Shown here: piece by piece, positions 43,449-53,200 of the stretch | Layout of the letters: each line of letters begins with the position of its first letter | How positions within the stretch are numbered: position 1 is the stretch's first letter | Assembly: GCF_903645295.1 (NCBI RefSeq) | Contig: NZ_CAHJXM010000003.1 | Span: forward strand, 806,001-870,000 | Direction: 5' to 3' | Source: Bacillus sp. Marseille-Q1617 | Lineage (GTDB): Bacteria; Bacillota; Bacilli; Bacillales; Bacillaceae_B | Length of the DNA: 64,000 nt | The notes under the pieces: model-generated | What the model was told of the DNA's origin: nothing | What the model saw: the letters and a program-made list of their open reading frames with translations, nothing else | The model's database searches: none | Position numbers and translations under genes: made by a program

Positions 43449-44711
43449 ATGTTTCGATTCCGGACAACCATCATACTTATCCTATTGCTGGTACTGAACG
43501 CCTGCGGAAATCAACACATCATCGACGATTCAAGGAAACTGAATGTATCTGATGAAAAAAGTGTGGAAGAAATAGAAGTCTGGCATACCTACAGCGATGA
43601 AGAAACGAGAATCTTTGAAAACGAGATCATTCCATTATTCGAAGAAAAGTATCCAGGGATCGATGTCAAATCCGTCAGGCAGCCGCATAGCAAGCAGCTG
43701 ATGTCAGCGCTTATTTCGCGGGCCTCTGTCAACCGGACACCCGATGTCGTCCGGATGGATATTACCTGGATGCCTAAATTTGTCCACCTGGATTTACTCT
43801 ATACAATCAGTGAGTTTGATGACTTTGACTTGGTCAAAACAAGATTCCTTGAAAATCCCCTTGAGTCGAACCGGTTCGGGGAGGATTATTACGGTCTGCC
43901 CCTGAACACGAATACAAAAGCAGCCATTTACAATAAAGAAGCGGTGGAAAAGCTTGGGCTGGATCAACTACCCCAAAAGATGGATGAATTGATCCAGATC
44001 GTAAAGGAAAATAATCTGAAAATCGGGATCAGTGACGTTTCCCCCTGGAACAGCCTCCCCTATTTTTACGGTTTGGGCGGGAAACTCATGAACGACGAGT
44101 ATACGAAGGCAAGCGGCTATCTTGATAGCAAAGAGAGCATTAAAGCTTTTAAAGAGCTGTTGGATCTATATCAAAATGGAAACATCCCGTCCGAGGCACT
44201 CAGCGGTTATCCGGAGACGTGGCAGAATGTCGGCTCCGGGGATTATTTCATGATTGATGAAGGACCGTGGTTTTACAGCGTAAGGTCTGAAAACGACCTG
44301 GCCCTTGTCAATCAGCGAACGGTTTCAGGCGTATTTCCGAGTAACGGGGAGCAGGGATCGATCCTTGGCGGGGAGAATGCGGTCATCACGAAAGGGACGA
44401 AACACCCGAAAGCGTCCTGGACATTCATTAAGTGGATGACGACCGAAGAACCTCAGGGACTTTTGTTAAAAGCAGGCCTGCTCCCGACGAACAAACGGGT
44501 GGAACTCTCCAGTATTGCAGAAGAGTATCCTTACTATAAAAGTTATATCGAAAGCATCGACGAAGCCTTCTTAAGGCCGCCGGTTCCGCAGTGGGAAGAA
44601 ATCAATACCATCCTGACAAATGCCTTCAGGAACATTTTCAGCGGTGAAGTCAGTGTGGAAGAAGGACTGAAGAAAGCGGCGGCTGATATAGACCGCCAGC
44701 TCTCATCATAG
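43449..44711 (+). CDS. Second extracellular sugar-binding lipoprotein (paralogue)
   Basis: 420 residues with signal RTTIILILLLVLNAC. The mature chain IEVWHTYSDEETRIFENEIIPLFEEKYPGI parallels the 35065 protein throughout, including YGLPLNTNTKAAIYNKEAVEKLG, GGKLMNDEYTKASGYLDSKESI, DEGPWFYSVRSEN and TTEEPQGLLLKAGLLPTNKR. It starts 21 nt after the response regulator and has no permeases of its own, so it either shares the importer or acts as a ligand-binding partner of the YesM kinase. The second option is inference only. Confidence 0.88.
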   Translation: MFRFRTTIILILLLVLNACGNQHIIDDSRKLNVSDEKSVEEIEVWHTYSDEETRIFENEIIPLFEEKYPGIDVKSVRQPHSKQLMSALISRASVNRTPDVVRMDITWMPKFVHLDLLYTISEFDDFDLVKTRFLENPLESNRFGEDYYGLPLNTNTKAAIYNKEAVEKLGLDQLPQKMDELIQIVKENNLKIGISDVSPWNSLPYFYGLGGKLMNDEYTKASGYLDSKESIKAFKELLDLYQNGNIPSEALSGYPETWQNVGSGDYFMIDEGPWFYSVRSENDLALVNQRTVSGVFPSNGEQGSILGGENAVITKGTKHPKASWTFIKWMTTEEPQGLLLKAGLLPTNKRVELSSIAEEYPYYKSYIESIDEAFLRPPVPQWEEINTILTNAFRNIFSGEVSVEEGLKKAAADIDRQLSS

Positions 44712-44812
44712 AAAGGCTGTTTTCTAAATGATTGTTGCTTTACGTCCATTAATCTAGTAGTGCACGTGCTCTATTCGAACTCCAGCTTAAATAAGGAATG
44801 GGCATACAACCC

Positions 44813-44838
44813 GAAAATACCCAAGTTCCGGTATTTTC
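44813..44838 (+). terminator. Intercistronic hairpin before GH13 gene
   Basis: GAAAATACC and GGTATTTTC form a 9-bp stem with an 8-nt loop in the 180-nt gap before the glucosidase gene. It lacks a T-run, so attenuation or mRNA processing is as likely as termination. Confidence 0.4.
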
Positions 44839-44892
44839 TTGCGTGTAAAGAACAAAGGTTGCGAAAAGAGCCTCATAGAAAGGAAGAGGGAA

Positions 44893-46572
44893 ATGGAGAA
44901 GAAATGGTGGAAAGAAAGCGTCGTCTATCAAATTTATCCGAGAAGCTTCAAAGACAGTAACGGAGACGGGATCGGTGATTTGCAAGGAATCATCAGCAAG
45001 CTTGATTATCTAAAGGAACTGGGAGTCGGTGTTATCTGGCTGTCCCCCGTCTATGAATCCCCGAATGATGATAATGGATATGATATCAGCGATTATAAAG
45101 CGATCATGGACGAATTCGGGACGATGGAAGACTGGGAAGAATTATTGGAAGGCCTGCACAAAAGAGGGATGAAGCTGATGATGGATCTTGTGGTCAATCA
45201 TTCATCGGATGAACATGCATGGTTCATCGAATCCCGGAAATCGAAAGACAATCCTTACAGGGATTATTACATCTGGCGTCCCGGCAAGGACGGAAATGAA
45301 CCAAACAACTGGACTTCCTTCTTCAGCGGGTCGGCATGGCAATATGACGAGGCGACGGAAGAATATTTCCTGCATCTATTCAGTAAAAAGCAGCCTGACC
45401 TTAACTGGGAAAATCCTGTACTGAGAAATGAAATCTACGACATGATGAAATGGTGGCTGGATAAAGGGGTCGACGGATTCCGGATGGATGTCATCAACCT
45501 GATCTCAAAAGAGGACGGCCTCCCGAGTACACCTGGCGGAAAGAAATATGACTGGGGCGGGGATTATTTTATGAACGGACCCCGTGTACATGAGTATCTG
45601 CAGGAAATGAACAGGGAAGTGCTTTCGAAATACAATATGATGACGGTCGGAGAATGCCCGGGTGCGTCCCCGGAGGATGCTGCCCGGTATGCCAATGAAG
45701 AAGGCACCGAGCTGAACATGATCTTTACCTTTGAACATATGGACCTCGATTCCGGTCCCGGCGGGAAGTGGGACGTCAAGGATTGGACGCTGGCTGATCT
45801 CAAGGATGTGATGACCAAATGGCAGAAGGATCTTGAAGGCAAGGGATGGAACAGCCTCTACCTTAACAATCACGATCAGCCAAGAATGGTATCGAGATTC
45901 GGAAACGACCAGGAATACCGCGTTGAGTCGGCTAAGATGCTTGCCACCTTCCTTCACATGATGCAGGGGACACCTTACATCTATCAAGGGGAAGAATTGG
46001 GCATGACCAATGTGAAATTCGACTCCCTGGAAGAGTACAACGATATCGAAATTCACAATATGTACCGTGAAAAAGTGACAGAAGGCGGAGAGGATCACGA
46101 TAAGATCATGGAAGCCATTTACCTTAAGGGACGGGACAACGCAAGAACCCCGATGCAGTGGGATGACACTGAACACGCCGGGTTCACGACCGGGACACCG
46201 TGGCTGAAAGTCAATCCAAACTACAAGGAAATCAATGCGGAGAATGCGCTGAAAGACCCGTCATCCATCTTCTACTACTACAAGGAATTGAACCGCCTTC
46301 GCAAAGAGCATGATATTATCGTCTATGGCACGTACGACCTTATCCTTGAGGATAATCCACAGATCTATGCCTACACACGTTCCTTAGGGGAAGAAAAACT
46401 GGTCATCATGTGCAACTTCACGGAGGAACAAGCGACATTTACATTGCCCGAAGATATCCAGTATGAATCGGCTTCCCTCTTGATCGGCAATTATGGCGAA
46501 GGGACGGGAGAAGAGCGTATAGAAGGACTTCAGTTGAGGCCGTATGAAGCGAGAGTTTATAGATTGAATTAA
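44893..46572 (+). CDS. GH13 oligo-1,6-glucosidase
   Basis: 559 residues from ATG 44893 (AAAGGAAGAGGG upstream; the earlier ATG 44839 has no site). GH13_31 family with VYQIYPRSFKDSNGDGIGDLQG. Catalytic residues: nucleophile Asp199 in GFRMDVINLI, acid/base Glu254 in TVGECPG and Asp328 in NNHDQPR, numbers that coincide with Bacillus oligo-1,6-glucosidase. The residue after Asp199 is Val, the signature of alpha-1,6 rather than alpha-1,4 specificity. No signal peptide, so it works in the cytoplasm, freeing glucose from imported isomalto-oligosaccharides. Confidence 0.94.
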   Translation: MEKKWWKESVVYQIYPRSFKDSNGDGIGDLQGIISKLDYLKELGVGVIWLSPVYESPNDDNGYDISDYKAIMDEFGTMEDWEELLEGLHKRGMKLMMDLVVNHSSDEHAWFIESRKSKDNPYRDYYIWRPGKDGNEPNNWTSFFSGSAWQYDEATEEYFLHLFSKKQPDLNWENPVLRNEIYDMMKWWLDKGVDGFRMDVINLISKEDGLPSTPGGKKYDWGGDYFMNGPRVHEYLQEMNREVLSKYNMMTVGECPGASPEDAARYANEEGTELNMIFTFEHMDLDSGPGGKWDVKDWTLADLKDVMTKWQKDLEGKGWNSLYLNNHDQPRMVSRFGNDQEYRVESAKMLATFLHMMQGTPYIYQGEELGMTNVKFDSLEEYNDIEIHNMYREKVTEGGEDHDKIMEAIYLKGRDNARTPMQWDDTEHAGFTTGTPWLKVNPNYKEINAENALKDPSSIFYYYKELNRLRKEHDIIVYGTYDLILEDNPQIYAYTRSLGEEKLVIMCNFTEEQATFTLPEDIQYESASLLIGNYGEGTGEERIEGLQLRPYEARVYRLN

Positions 46573-46685
46573 TAATGGGAAAAAGGCGGGCGGGTACAGG
46601 TTCTGTTTGAAATTATACACTTTGGATTAACAAACAAAATGTTTGAGCTATTCGCTGCGCAAACAATGTTATTTGCATATGAAAG

Positions 46686-46721
46686 CGGTCAGAGGTTAAT
46701 GTCCCACTGACCGTTTTTTTT
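46686..46721 (+). terminator. Rho-independent terminator of the first glucan transcription unit
   Basis: CGGTCAG and CTGACCG with a 14-nt loop, followed by eight Ts. Confidence 0.85.
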
Positions 46722-46787
46722 AGCTGGCATTATTTGAATAAGAAGACGGCAAGACAGTTCCTCTTCGGACGAGTTATGGGTCTCTGT

Positions 46788-47078
46788 CTAAAACAAATCG
46801 GGTCTTCTCTGTGAAAAGTAATACGGACGACTTTCTATAAAATCAATCGCTTTATAATCACTTAAGGTTTCAGTTTTCTCTTCTTCAAATCGTTCATTTT
46901 CCTTACCGTCAAAGAATTTGCCTGTAGTAATCTTCGTAACCTCAATAGTACCACCGGATACACTCATTTCTAATTGATAACTATTTTTACTGTAACCATC
47001 ACTGTATGGTTGATACGTATGACTAATACCATCAAATTCTCCTGCTTTAAGGGCAGCTAAAACTTCTTCTCTTTTCAA
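46788..47078 (-). CDS. Small soluble protein, unknown
   Basis: 96 residues from TTG 47078: AAAGGAATGG is 8 nt upstream, whereas the longer GTG 47099 start would place that site inside the gene. The chain is charged (LKREEVLAALKAGEFDGISHTYQPYSDGYSKN ... TEVTKITTGKFFDGKENERFEEEKTETLSDYKAIDFIESRPYYFSQRR) with no membrane helix. No family recognised. It sits inverted inside the glucan locus and may be a bystander. Confidence 0.6.
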   Translation of the reverse strand: MKREEVLAALKAGEFDGISHTYQPYSDGYSKNSYQLEMSVSGGTIEVTKITTGKFFDGKENERFEEEKTETLSDYKAIDFIESRPYYFSQRRPDLF

Positions 47079-47229
47079 TTGACCATTCCTTTCTGACACA
47101 AGTGCGTCAATTATAACGTGCTAACACCAATTTTATATATATTTTCATTTCTTGATCAAAATTCATATTTTTAAAGCTTTTAATTTTCATACTGAAAGAG
47201 TGTTTTATATACACAAGTGAGTGTCATAA

Positions 47230-47243
47230 GTTAAGCGCTTTCA
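47230..47243 (+). promoter_or_regulatory. cre-like site upstream of the dehydrogenase/GH66 operon
   Basis: GTTAAGCGCTTTCA matches the CcpA consensus TGAAAGCGCTTTCA at 12 of 14 positions and shares its core with the site at 35013-35026. It lies about 68 nt before the first gene of the second transcription unit, tying both halves of the locus to one control. Confidence 0.65.
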
Positions 47244-47310
47244 TTCTAGCTATTTTACTGTCCGAAGGTTCTCTTTACAATAGGAAGTAAGAAGGGGAGG
47301 GGGAACGAAA

Positions 47311-48378
47311 TTGACAAAAAATCAATCAATCAGGGTCGGCCTGATCGGACTTGGCGGAATGGCCAATGCACACCGGAAGATGATTTCTGAACTGGAGCGG
47401 ATTCAATTGAGCGCTCTATGCGATGTGAACGATGAACTCCTGCATAAGGTGGGAGATGAAGAGGGAATCGGGAAAGAGAAGCGGTTCAATGAAATGGAGG
47501 TGCTCATCCAGGATCCAAATGTTGATGCTGTAATTTCGATTGTGCCGAATGATCTGCATGCGAACGTATTGGAACTGTGCATCCGGCATCAGAAACCAAT
47601 CATGGCAGAAAAGCCATTCACCTTGAATTTCAAGGAAGCGGAATATCTGGCGGAACTCTATGAGAAGACACCGATTCCCTGCATGGTCGGGTTTTCTTAC
47701 CGTTATATACCGGCTTTCCGATATGCGAAGAAATTGCTTCAAGAAAATAAGATCGGCACCCTGCGGCATATGGAGGTCCGCTATCTTCAATCGTTCGGTG
47801 CGCCGATCTTTGATGTCCCGTATTTATGGCGGTTCAATAAGACGGTTACCGGGACCGGGGCCCTCGGAGATCTCGGTGCCCATATGATTGACAGTGCAAG
47901 ATTCCTTGTCGGGGAATTCAAATCAGTCTCTGCGTTAATGAGCACCTTTGTACCTGAACGCAGGGATCCGGCAAGCGGCAGTATGCGAAAAGTAGAAGTG
48001 GATGATTACGCCAGTTTCCTAGCCGAGCTTGAGAACGATGTAGTGGGCACATTCCTGACTACCAGAAATGCAATCGGGTCCGGGAATCAGCATGAAGTGA
48101 CATTGTACGGGGATATCGGGTCGATATACGTGAATTGTGAAAAACCTGATGAAGTCCTGCTTAGTTTAGTGGATGCCAAGGAGCTTCAAACATCGAAAGA
48201 GGTCCTGGAAGTTCCGACGGGCTACAGACGACAACAGCTGGAGGATTTCATCGCTTTAGTGACTGGACAGGAGCAAGAAGGGATCCCTGACTTTCATGAT
48301 GGCTATCGAAATCAAAAAGTGCTGGAGCGCATCATCGAGTCAGCTGAAAAGGGCCAGTCAGTAAACATAGACGAATAG
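47311..48378 (+). CDS. Gfo/Idh/MocA-family oxidoreductase 1
   Basis: 355 residues from TTG 47311 with GGGGAGGGGG upstream. N-terminal Rossmann fold with VGLIGLGGMANAHRK (GxGxxA-type), then SIVPNDLHANVLELCIRHQKPIMAEKPFTLN containing the active-site EKP motif (Lys), and the C-terminal alpha/beta domain with GALGDLGAHMIDSARFLVGEF, carrying the catalytic Asp and His. Family members oxidise or isomerise sugars with NAD(P). Substrate unknown; context suggests glucose, isomaltose or their keto derivatives. First gene of a four-gene operon. Confidence 0.9.
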   Translation: MTKNQSIRVGLIGLGGMANAHRKMISELERIQLSALCDVNDELLHKVGDEEGIGKEKRFNEMEVLIQDPNVDAVISIVPNDLHANVLELCIRHQKPIMAEKPFTLNFKEAEYLAELYEKTPIPCMVGFSYRYIPAFRYAKKLLQENKIGTLRHMEVRYLQSFGAPIFDVPYLWRFNKTVTGTGALGDLGAHMIDSARFLVGEFKSVSALMSTFVPERRDPASGSMRKVEVDDYASFLAELENDVVGTFLTTRNAIGSGNQHEVTLYGDIGSIYVNCEKPDEVLLSLVDAKELQTSKEVLEVPTGYRRQQLEDFIALVTGQEQEGIPDFHDGYRNQKVLERIIESAEKGQSVNIDE

Positions 48379-48391
48379 AAAGGAGATATGT

Positions 48392-49522
48392 ATGAGTGAT
48401 CAAAAAGTAAAGATTGCCGTCGCAGGAGCCGGTTCATTCACGGACCTGTGGTATCTTCCTATTTTGAAGAAACTTCCCTCCGTCATCCTCAAGGCAATCT
48501 GCAGTCAAAATGGAACCAATGCAGACAGGCTGGCTGCCAAATACGGCATACCGTCAAGCTGCCGGTCCTACAGGGAAATGCTTGAAGAAGACATTGACGG
48601 CATCTGCATAGTGACCCCGAACGTCAGCCATCACGAGATTGCCTTGCTGGCAGCAGAAAAGCAAATCCATGTCATGTGCGAAAAGCCGCTGGCAATGGAG
48701 GCTCGGCAAGCAAAGGCGATGTGGGAAGCGGCAGAACGAAACAACATCATCCATGGAGTGAATTTTACGTATCGAGAGAACCCTGCCGTCGTCCGGTTGA
48801 AGGAACTGATTGAGGGTGGGTTGATAGGTAAAGTCTATGAAGGCAAATTTGAATATTCGGGTGATTACGGATTATCTGGACCGCCCGGATGGCGCGGCAC
48901 GAGTTCTGTGGGAGGAAGAGGCGGTGTTCTCGCTGACTTGGGTTCCCATCTCATAGACGCAGTCCACTATATCCTTGGTGAAAACATCGAGCATGTATCG
49001 GCTTCCCTTTCGTATTTGGAAGGCGGCAGTATGAAAAGGGCGGCCGACTTGGAAGATAAAGACCGTTCTGCGGATTCCGCCTTCTTCCAAGCTTCGTTTC
49101 CATCAGGAATCCAGGGATCCTTTTATACCAGCTGGGTTTCAACCCAGGGGGACCGGAACCAGACAATCGATTTGATGGTGAAAGGCGGGAAAGGGGCTCT
49201 GCAGCTCCTCTCCAGCGAATTGGGAATCAGGTTGAGGTACGCACCGGTAAACGGTCCCTGGGAGGATATAAAACTAGCAAACATATATCCGTGGGATGAT
49301 GCGGCCGAGCCATCCGAAGAACGATTCCGTCCATGGCGTTTTACTGAAAAGAACGAAATTTGGAAGTGGGTGGACGCCATAAACGAAAAGAAAGAACTGG
49401 ACAGGCCGACATTCAGGGATGGTTACGTCGTACAGCGGGTGATCGATTCCGTTCTCTTATCCGATCAATTGAGAAAAGAAGTAGCCGTAAAAGAACTTGA
49501 AAAAATGGAGGAATCACAATGA
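48392..49522 (+). CDS. Gfo/Idh/MocA-family oxidoreductase 2
   Basis: 376 residues; [22 protein letters not shown] (Rossmann), [31 protein letters not shown] with the EKP Lys, and [24 protein letters not shown] with the DxxxH pair. GGCGGC loop replaces the shorter loop of paralogue 1; the two are divergent, so they probably act on different substrates or in consecutive steps. It starts 13 nt after gene 1 and overlaps the ThuA-like gene by 4 nt. Confidence 0.9.
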   Translation: MSDQKVKIAVAGAGSFTDLWYLPILKKLPSVILKAICSQNGTNADRLAAKYGIPSSCRSYREMLEEDIDGICIVTPNVSHHEIALLAAEKQIHVMCEKPLAMEARQAKAMWEAAERNNIIHGVNFTYRENPAVVRLKELIEGGLIGKVYEGKFEYSGDYGLSGPPGWRGTSSVGGRGGVLADLGSHLIDAVHYILGENIEHVSASLSYLEGGSMKRAADLEDKDRSADSAFFQASFPSGIQGSFYTSWVSTQGDRNQTIDLMVKGGKGALQLLSSELGIRLRYAPVNGPWEDIKLANIYPWDDAAEPSEERFRPWRFTEKNEIWKWVDAINEKKELDRPTFRDGYVVQRVIDSVLLSDQLRKEVAVKELEKMEESQ

Positions 49523-50235
49523 TCAGAGTGACAATCTGGAATGAATATCGACATGAACAAACGAATCCGGCTGTACAGGAGATCTATCCTGCCGGCATCC
49601 ATCAGGCGCTTGCCGGTTTCCTGCAGGAAGAGTTCGAAGTGAAGACAGCAACGCTTGATGAAGCGGAGCACGGGCTAACGGACAACATCCTCAATGAAAC
49701 CGATGTGCTGATCTGGTGGGGACATATCGCCCATGATGAAGTAAGTGACCACATTGTAGAGAAAGTGAAGGAACGGATCCTTGATGGGATGGGATTCATC
49801 CCGCTGCACTCCGCCCATAATTCTAAAGTCTTCAAGGTGCTGATGGGCACCAGGACGGGCGAACTGAAGTGGCGTGAAGCCGATGACAAAGAAAGGCTTT
49901 GGGTTGTGGAGGAAGGTCATCCGATCGTGAACGGCATCCCGGAAGTCATCGAACTCGAGAATGAAGAAATGTACGGCGAGCGTTTCGGCATCCCGAAGCC
50001 TGACGAGCTCATTTTCATCAGCTGGTTCTCGGGTGGAGAGGTGTTCAGGAGCGGCTGTACATACCGGCGCGGAAGAGGGAAAATCTTTTACTTCAGACCG
50101 GGACATGAAACCTATCCGACGTATTATCACAAAGACATTCAGCAGGTGATCAGGAATGCGGTGCTGTGGGCAAGTCCTGAACAGGGTTCCCCTGAGCTGA
50201 AACTGGGGAATGTCCAGCCGCTCGAAAGCAGGTAA
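49519..50235 (+). CDS. ThuA-like protein
   Basis: 238 residues of the ThuA (trehalose utilisation) class I glutamine amidotransferase-like fold: [88 protein letters not shown]. There is no canonical GATase Cys, as in other ThuA proteins. In rhizobia, ThuA works with the ThuB oxidoreductase on 3-keto-trehalose-type products. Here it follows two Gfo/Idh/MocA genes, which suggests an analogous step on alpha-glucosides. It overlaps the previous gene by 4 nt and precedes the large GH66 gene by 44 nt. Confidence 0.88.
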   Translation: MIRVTIWNEYRHEQTNPAVQEIYPAGIHQALAGFLQEEFEVKTATLDEAEHGLTDNILNETDVLIWWGHIAHDEVSDHIVEKVKERILDGMGFIPLHSAHNSKVFKVLMGTRTGELKWREADDKERLWVVEEGHPIVNGIPEVIELENEEMYGERFGIPKPDELIFISWFSGGEVFRSGCTYRRGRGKIFYFRPGHETYPTYYHKDIQQVIRNAVLWASPEQGSPELKLGNVQPLESR

Positions 50236-50279
50236 ATACGGCAGGGTTCAGTCCCTGCCAATACATGAGGAGGAAGGAA

Positions 50280-53200
50280 ATGAATATCAATCGAAAATTG
50301 AAACTGCCTCTGGCCGGCCTGGTTGCCTTCAACCTTGCCCTGACACCATTCACGCTGCCCCAAGATGCTGCAGCCAAAGACAATCAAAAAGAGACCGTGC
50401 AAAAAGCCCAAAGCAAAAAAAATCTCCCGGCAGAACCGATCTCTGCATTCCTTGTAGACAAATCGAGGTATAATCCCGGTGAAAAAGTGAAGCTCTCCCT
50501 CTTATTCAACACCGAAAAAGAGTGGAAAGGCGATCTCCGACTAGAAGTCTATCATCTCAATGAAAAAGTCGCGGAGGGCAGCAAGAAGATCCACGTGAAA
50601 AACGGCCTGAAAGGGATAGAGGTGGATTGGACACCGCCGTCAGATGATTTTAAAGGATATCTAGTAAAAGCCTCATTCAAGGGATCCGACCAAATCGTCA
50701 CGGCAGCCATCGATGTCTCAAGTGACTGGACCCAGTATCCCCGTTATGGTTATGCAACCGAATTCCCTCAAGAAACAACAGCCGAAAGTGAAAAGAAGAT
50801 GAAGCAGCTGACCCAGGAGTATTATTTGAATGGATTCCAATTCTATGATTGGATGTGGCGCCATGATGTATCCGTCTACTCGAAGACCGACAGTGAAGGG
50901 AACCCCGTACTTGATGAAGACGGAAACTTCATCACTGAAGATATCGATAAAGACACGGCTTATAATGATCTGCTCGGACGCAAGCTTTATCCGATCACGG
51001 TGAAGCAGCAGATCGATGCAGCGCAGAAATACAATGCGGCAGCCATGGCTTATCAAATGAACTATGCCGCAAGGGAAAACTATGAAGCTTTCGGGGTGAA
51101 GAAGGAATGGGGACTGTATAAGAAGAATGCTAGTTTCCCGGACCCTTCTTTAAGCGACCAGGAAGGATTCTATTTCGACTGGGTGAACCCGCCGACCGGA
51201 CTCTACCTCCAGGACCCGGGGAACACCGAATGGCAGGAATACATCAACCGGGAGTTTGTGAGGGGTGTAAATGAATTCGGCTTCGACGGGATGCACCTCG
51301 ATCAGTGGGGATTCCATGACAACGATTATCTTTATGACTATGAAGGCAATAAACGCCACTTCTCGAAAGACTATGATTCTCTTATCAACTCGGTAAAGGG
51401 CTCACTGACCGACAACGATAAATCCAAGAACTTTGTCACCTTCAATATGGTCGGGGGCAACGACGGATATAGTGACGTGCCGCGGCCGTCTACACAGACC
51501 GACTTTGACTACAGCGAAATCTGGCAGGATAAAGATCACTACCGCGACTTACTGAAGGTAGTGGAAGAAACAAGGGAAACGAACGGCGGGAAAGCAGTCG
51601 TCATTGCCGGATACATGAACTACAAGCAGGCGACCGGCGAGCATTACAACGTCGCGGATGTAGAGGGAGTGCCGAGGTCCGAACATTTCATCTCCCGGAT
51701 TCAGAAGATGCCTGGATGGGTAGGGGATTTCGGGATGAAAGATGAAGACCAAATCATCTGGAAGGTCGATGCACCAGAGTCCGGCACCTATACGGTGGAC
51801 CTTAAGTACGGCCATGACAACGGGGAAAGCCCTGTCGGGAAAATCCACGTGAATGACGCTCTCGTAAAAGACGCGATTCCATTCAGTGAGAAGACCGGCT
51901 GGGGGAACCCGGTTGCGGAAACAAGCCTTACAGCCGATCTGCAAGAAGGGGAAAACGAGATCAAGCTGTCACTGAACACAAATAATTTATGGCTTAACGT
52001 AGACAGTCTCGTCCTTAAAAAAGAAGACTATGAGAAAGAGTATGAAGCAGAGGATGCTGAACTGATCAGCAGTAAAGTTGATAAGCATGGCCATGTATAC
52101 AATTTTGAGACGGATGGCGATTTCATTGAATTCACCGTCGATGCCGCCGAAGCCGGAACGTATCCGGTCAGCTTCCAGTACGGAGTGGAAAGTACAGCGG
52201 TCAGCCGCCATCTGTATGTAAATGGAGAACTGGCGAGCGATTCCATTCAACTGGATCCGACAGGCGGTTGGGAATCATTTCAATCCACGGAAGAGACCGC
52301 AGTCAAGCTCAAAGCGGGAGAGAACAAGATCAAACTGAAAGCCGACGGCGTCAATGATACAGGTGCTAAAATCGACTATCTCTCTGTAGGGGAGGACCGT
52401 TATCAGGCAGAGAAAGCCAAAGTCGGCTGGGAACCATCACAGGAACCTCTCGTAAAAGCGGATGACGCCGGAGTGACGGACTTCAAACAGCAGGGAGACT
52501 TCATTTCCTTCCCGATGAATGCCGGGGAATCGAAAGAAACGGCTATTTCAGTCAGATATCAAAATCCTGGAGAAGAAACGAAACGCAGCATCTTTGTTAA
52601 TGGAAAGAAGGCAGGTATTATGACGCTGCCACCAACTGCAGAAAGTCAATGGGGAACAGCGGAAGTATCCATCTATCTGTACAACGGGGGAAATAAGATT
52701 TCCATCCAGATGGAAGAAGAAACTGAAGAAACAGGCATAGCCATCGATAAGATCGAATCTGGATCTCAAGTAATAGAAGCTGAAGAAGCGGAACTTGGCT
52801 GGCTTCCGGTCGTTTCAAGGACAAGCGAAGTATCGGTCGACCCTGGCTATACGAATAACTTCGGAAACAAAGGCCAGCGTGTCCTGTTCAACGTCAACAA
52901 TAAGGAAGAAACCGATACACTCAGCTTCAAATACAGGACGGCGAATAACCCTCATATCAACATCTATGTGGACGGAGAGCTGATTCCTTCCAATAATCAA
53001 TATGTGGACGGCAAGACGGTTTCCGAAACGGTGTTCTCAAGCACCCCGGGAGGCTGGGACGGAGCCATGGTGGAGAAGACCATCAACGCCAAGGTACCGC
53101 CTGGAGAGCATGAAGTGATCTTCGAAATGGCTTCAAACGGGGAATACATCAATCTCGACAGTATGAATGCAGGCGGCGTGGAGTATCAGGTGGAAGAAGC

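Noticed and set aside
43449..44711. Considered as a duplicate created recently from the 35065 binding protein
   Set aside because: Similarity is protein-level only and clearly diverged, so it is an old paralogue.
45505..46176. 223-residue minus-strand ORF in the GH13 gene
   Set aside because: Shadow of a well-conserved GH13 catalytic region.
46788..47078. Considered as a LacI-type local regulator of the glucan locus
   Set aside because: The 96-residue sequence has no helix-turn-helix pattern and no sugar-binding domain.
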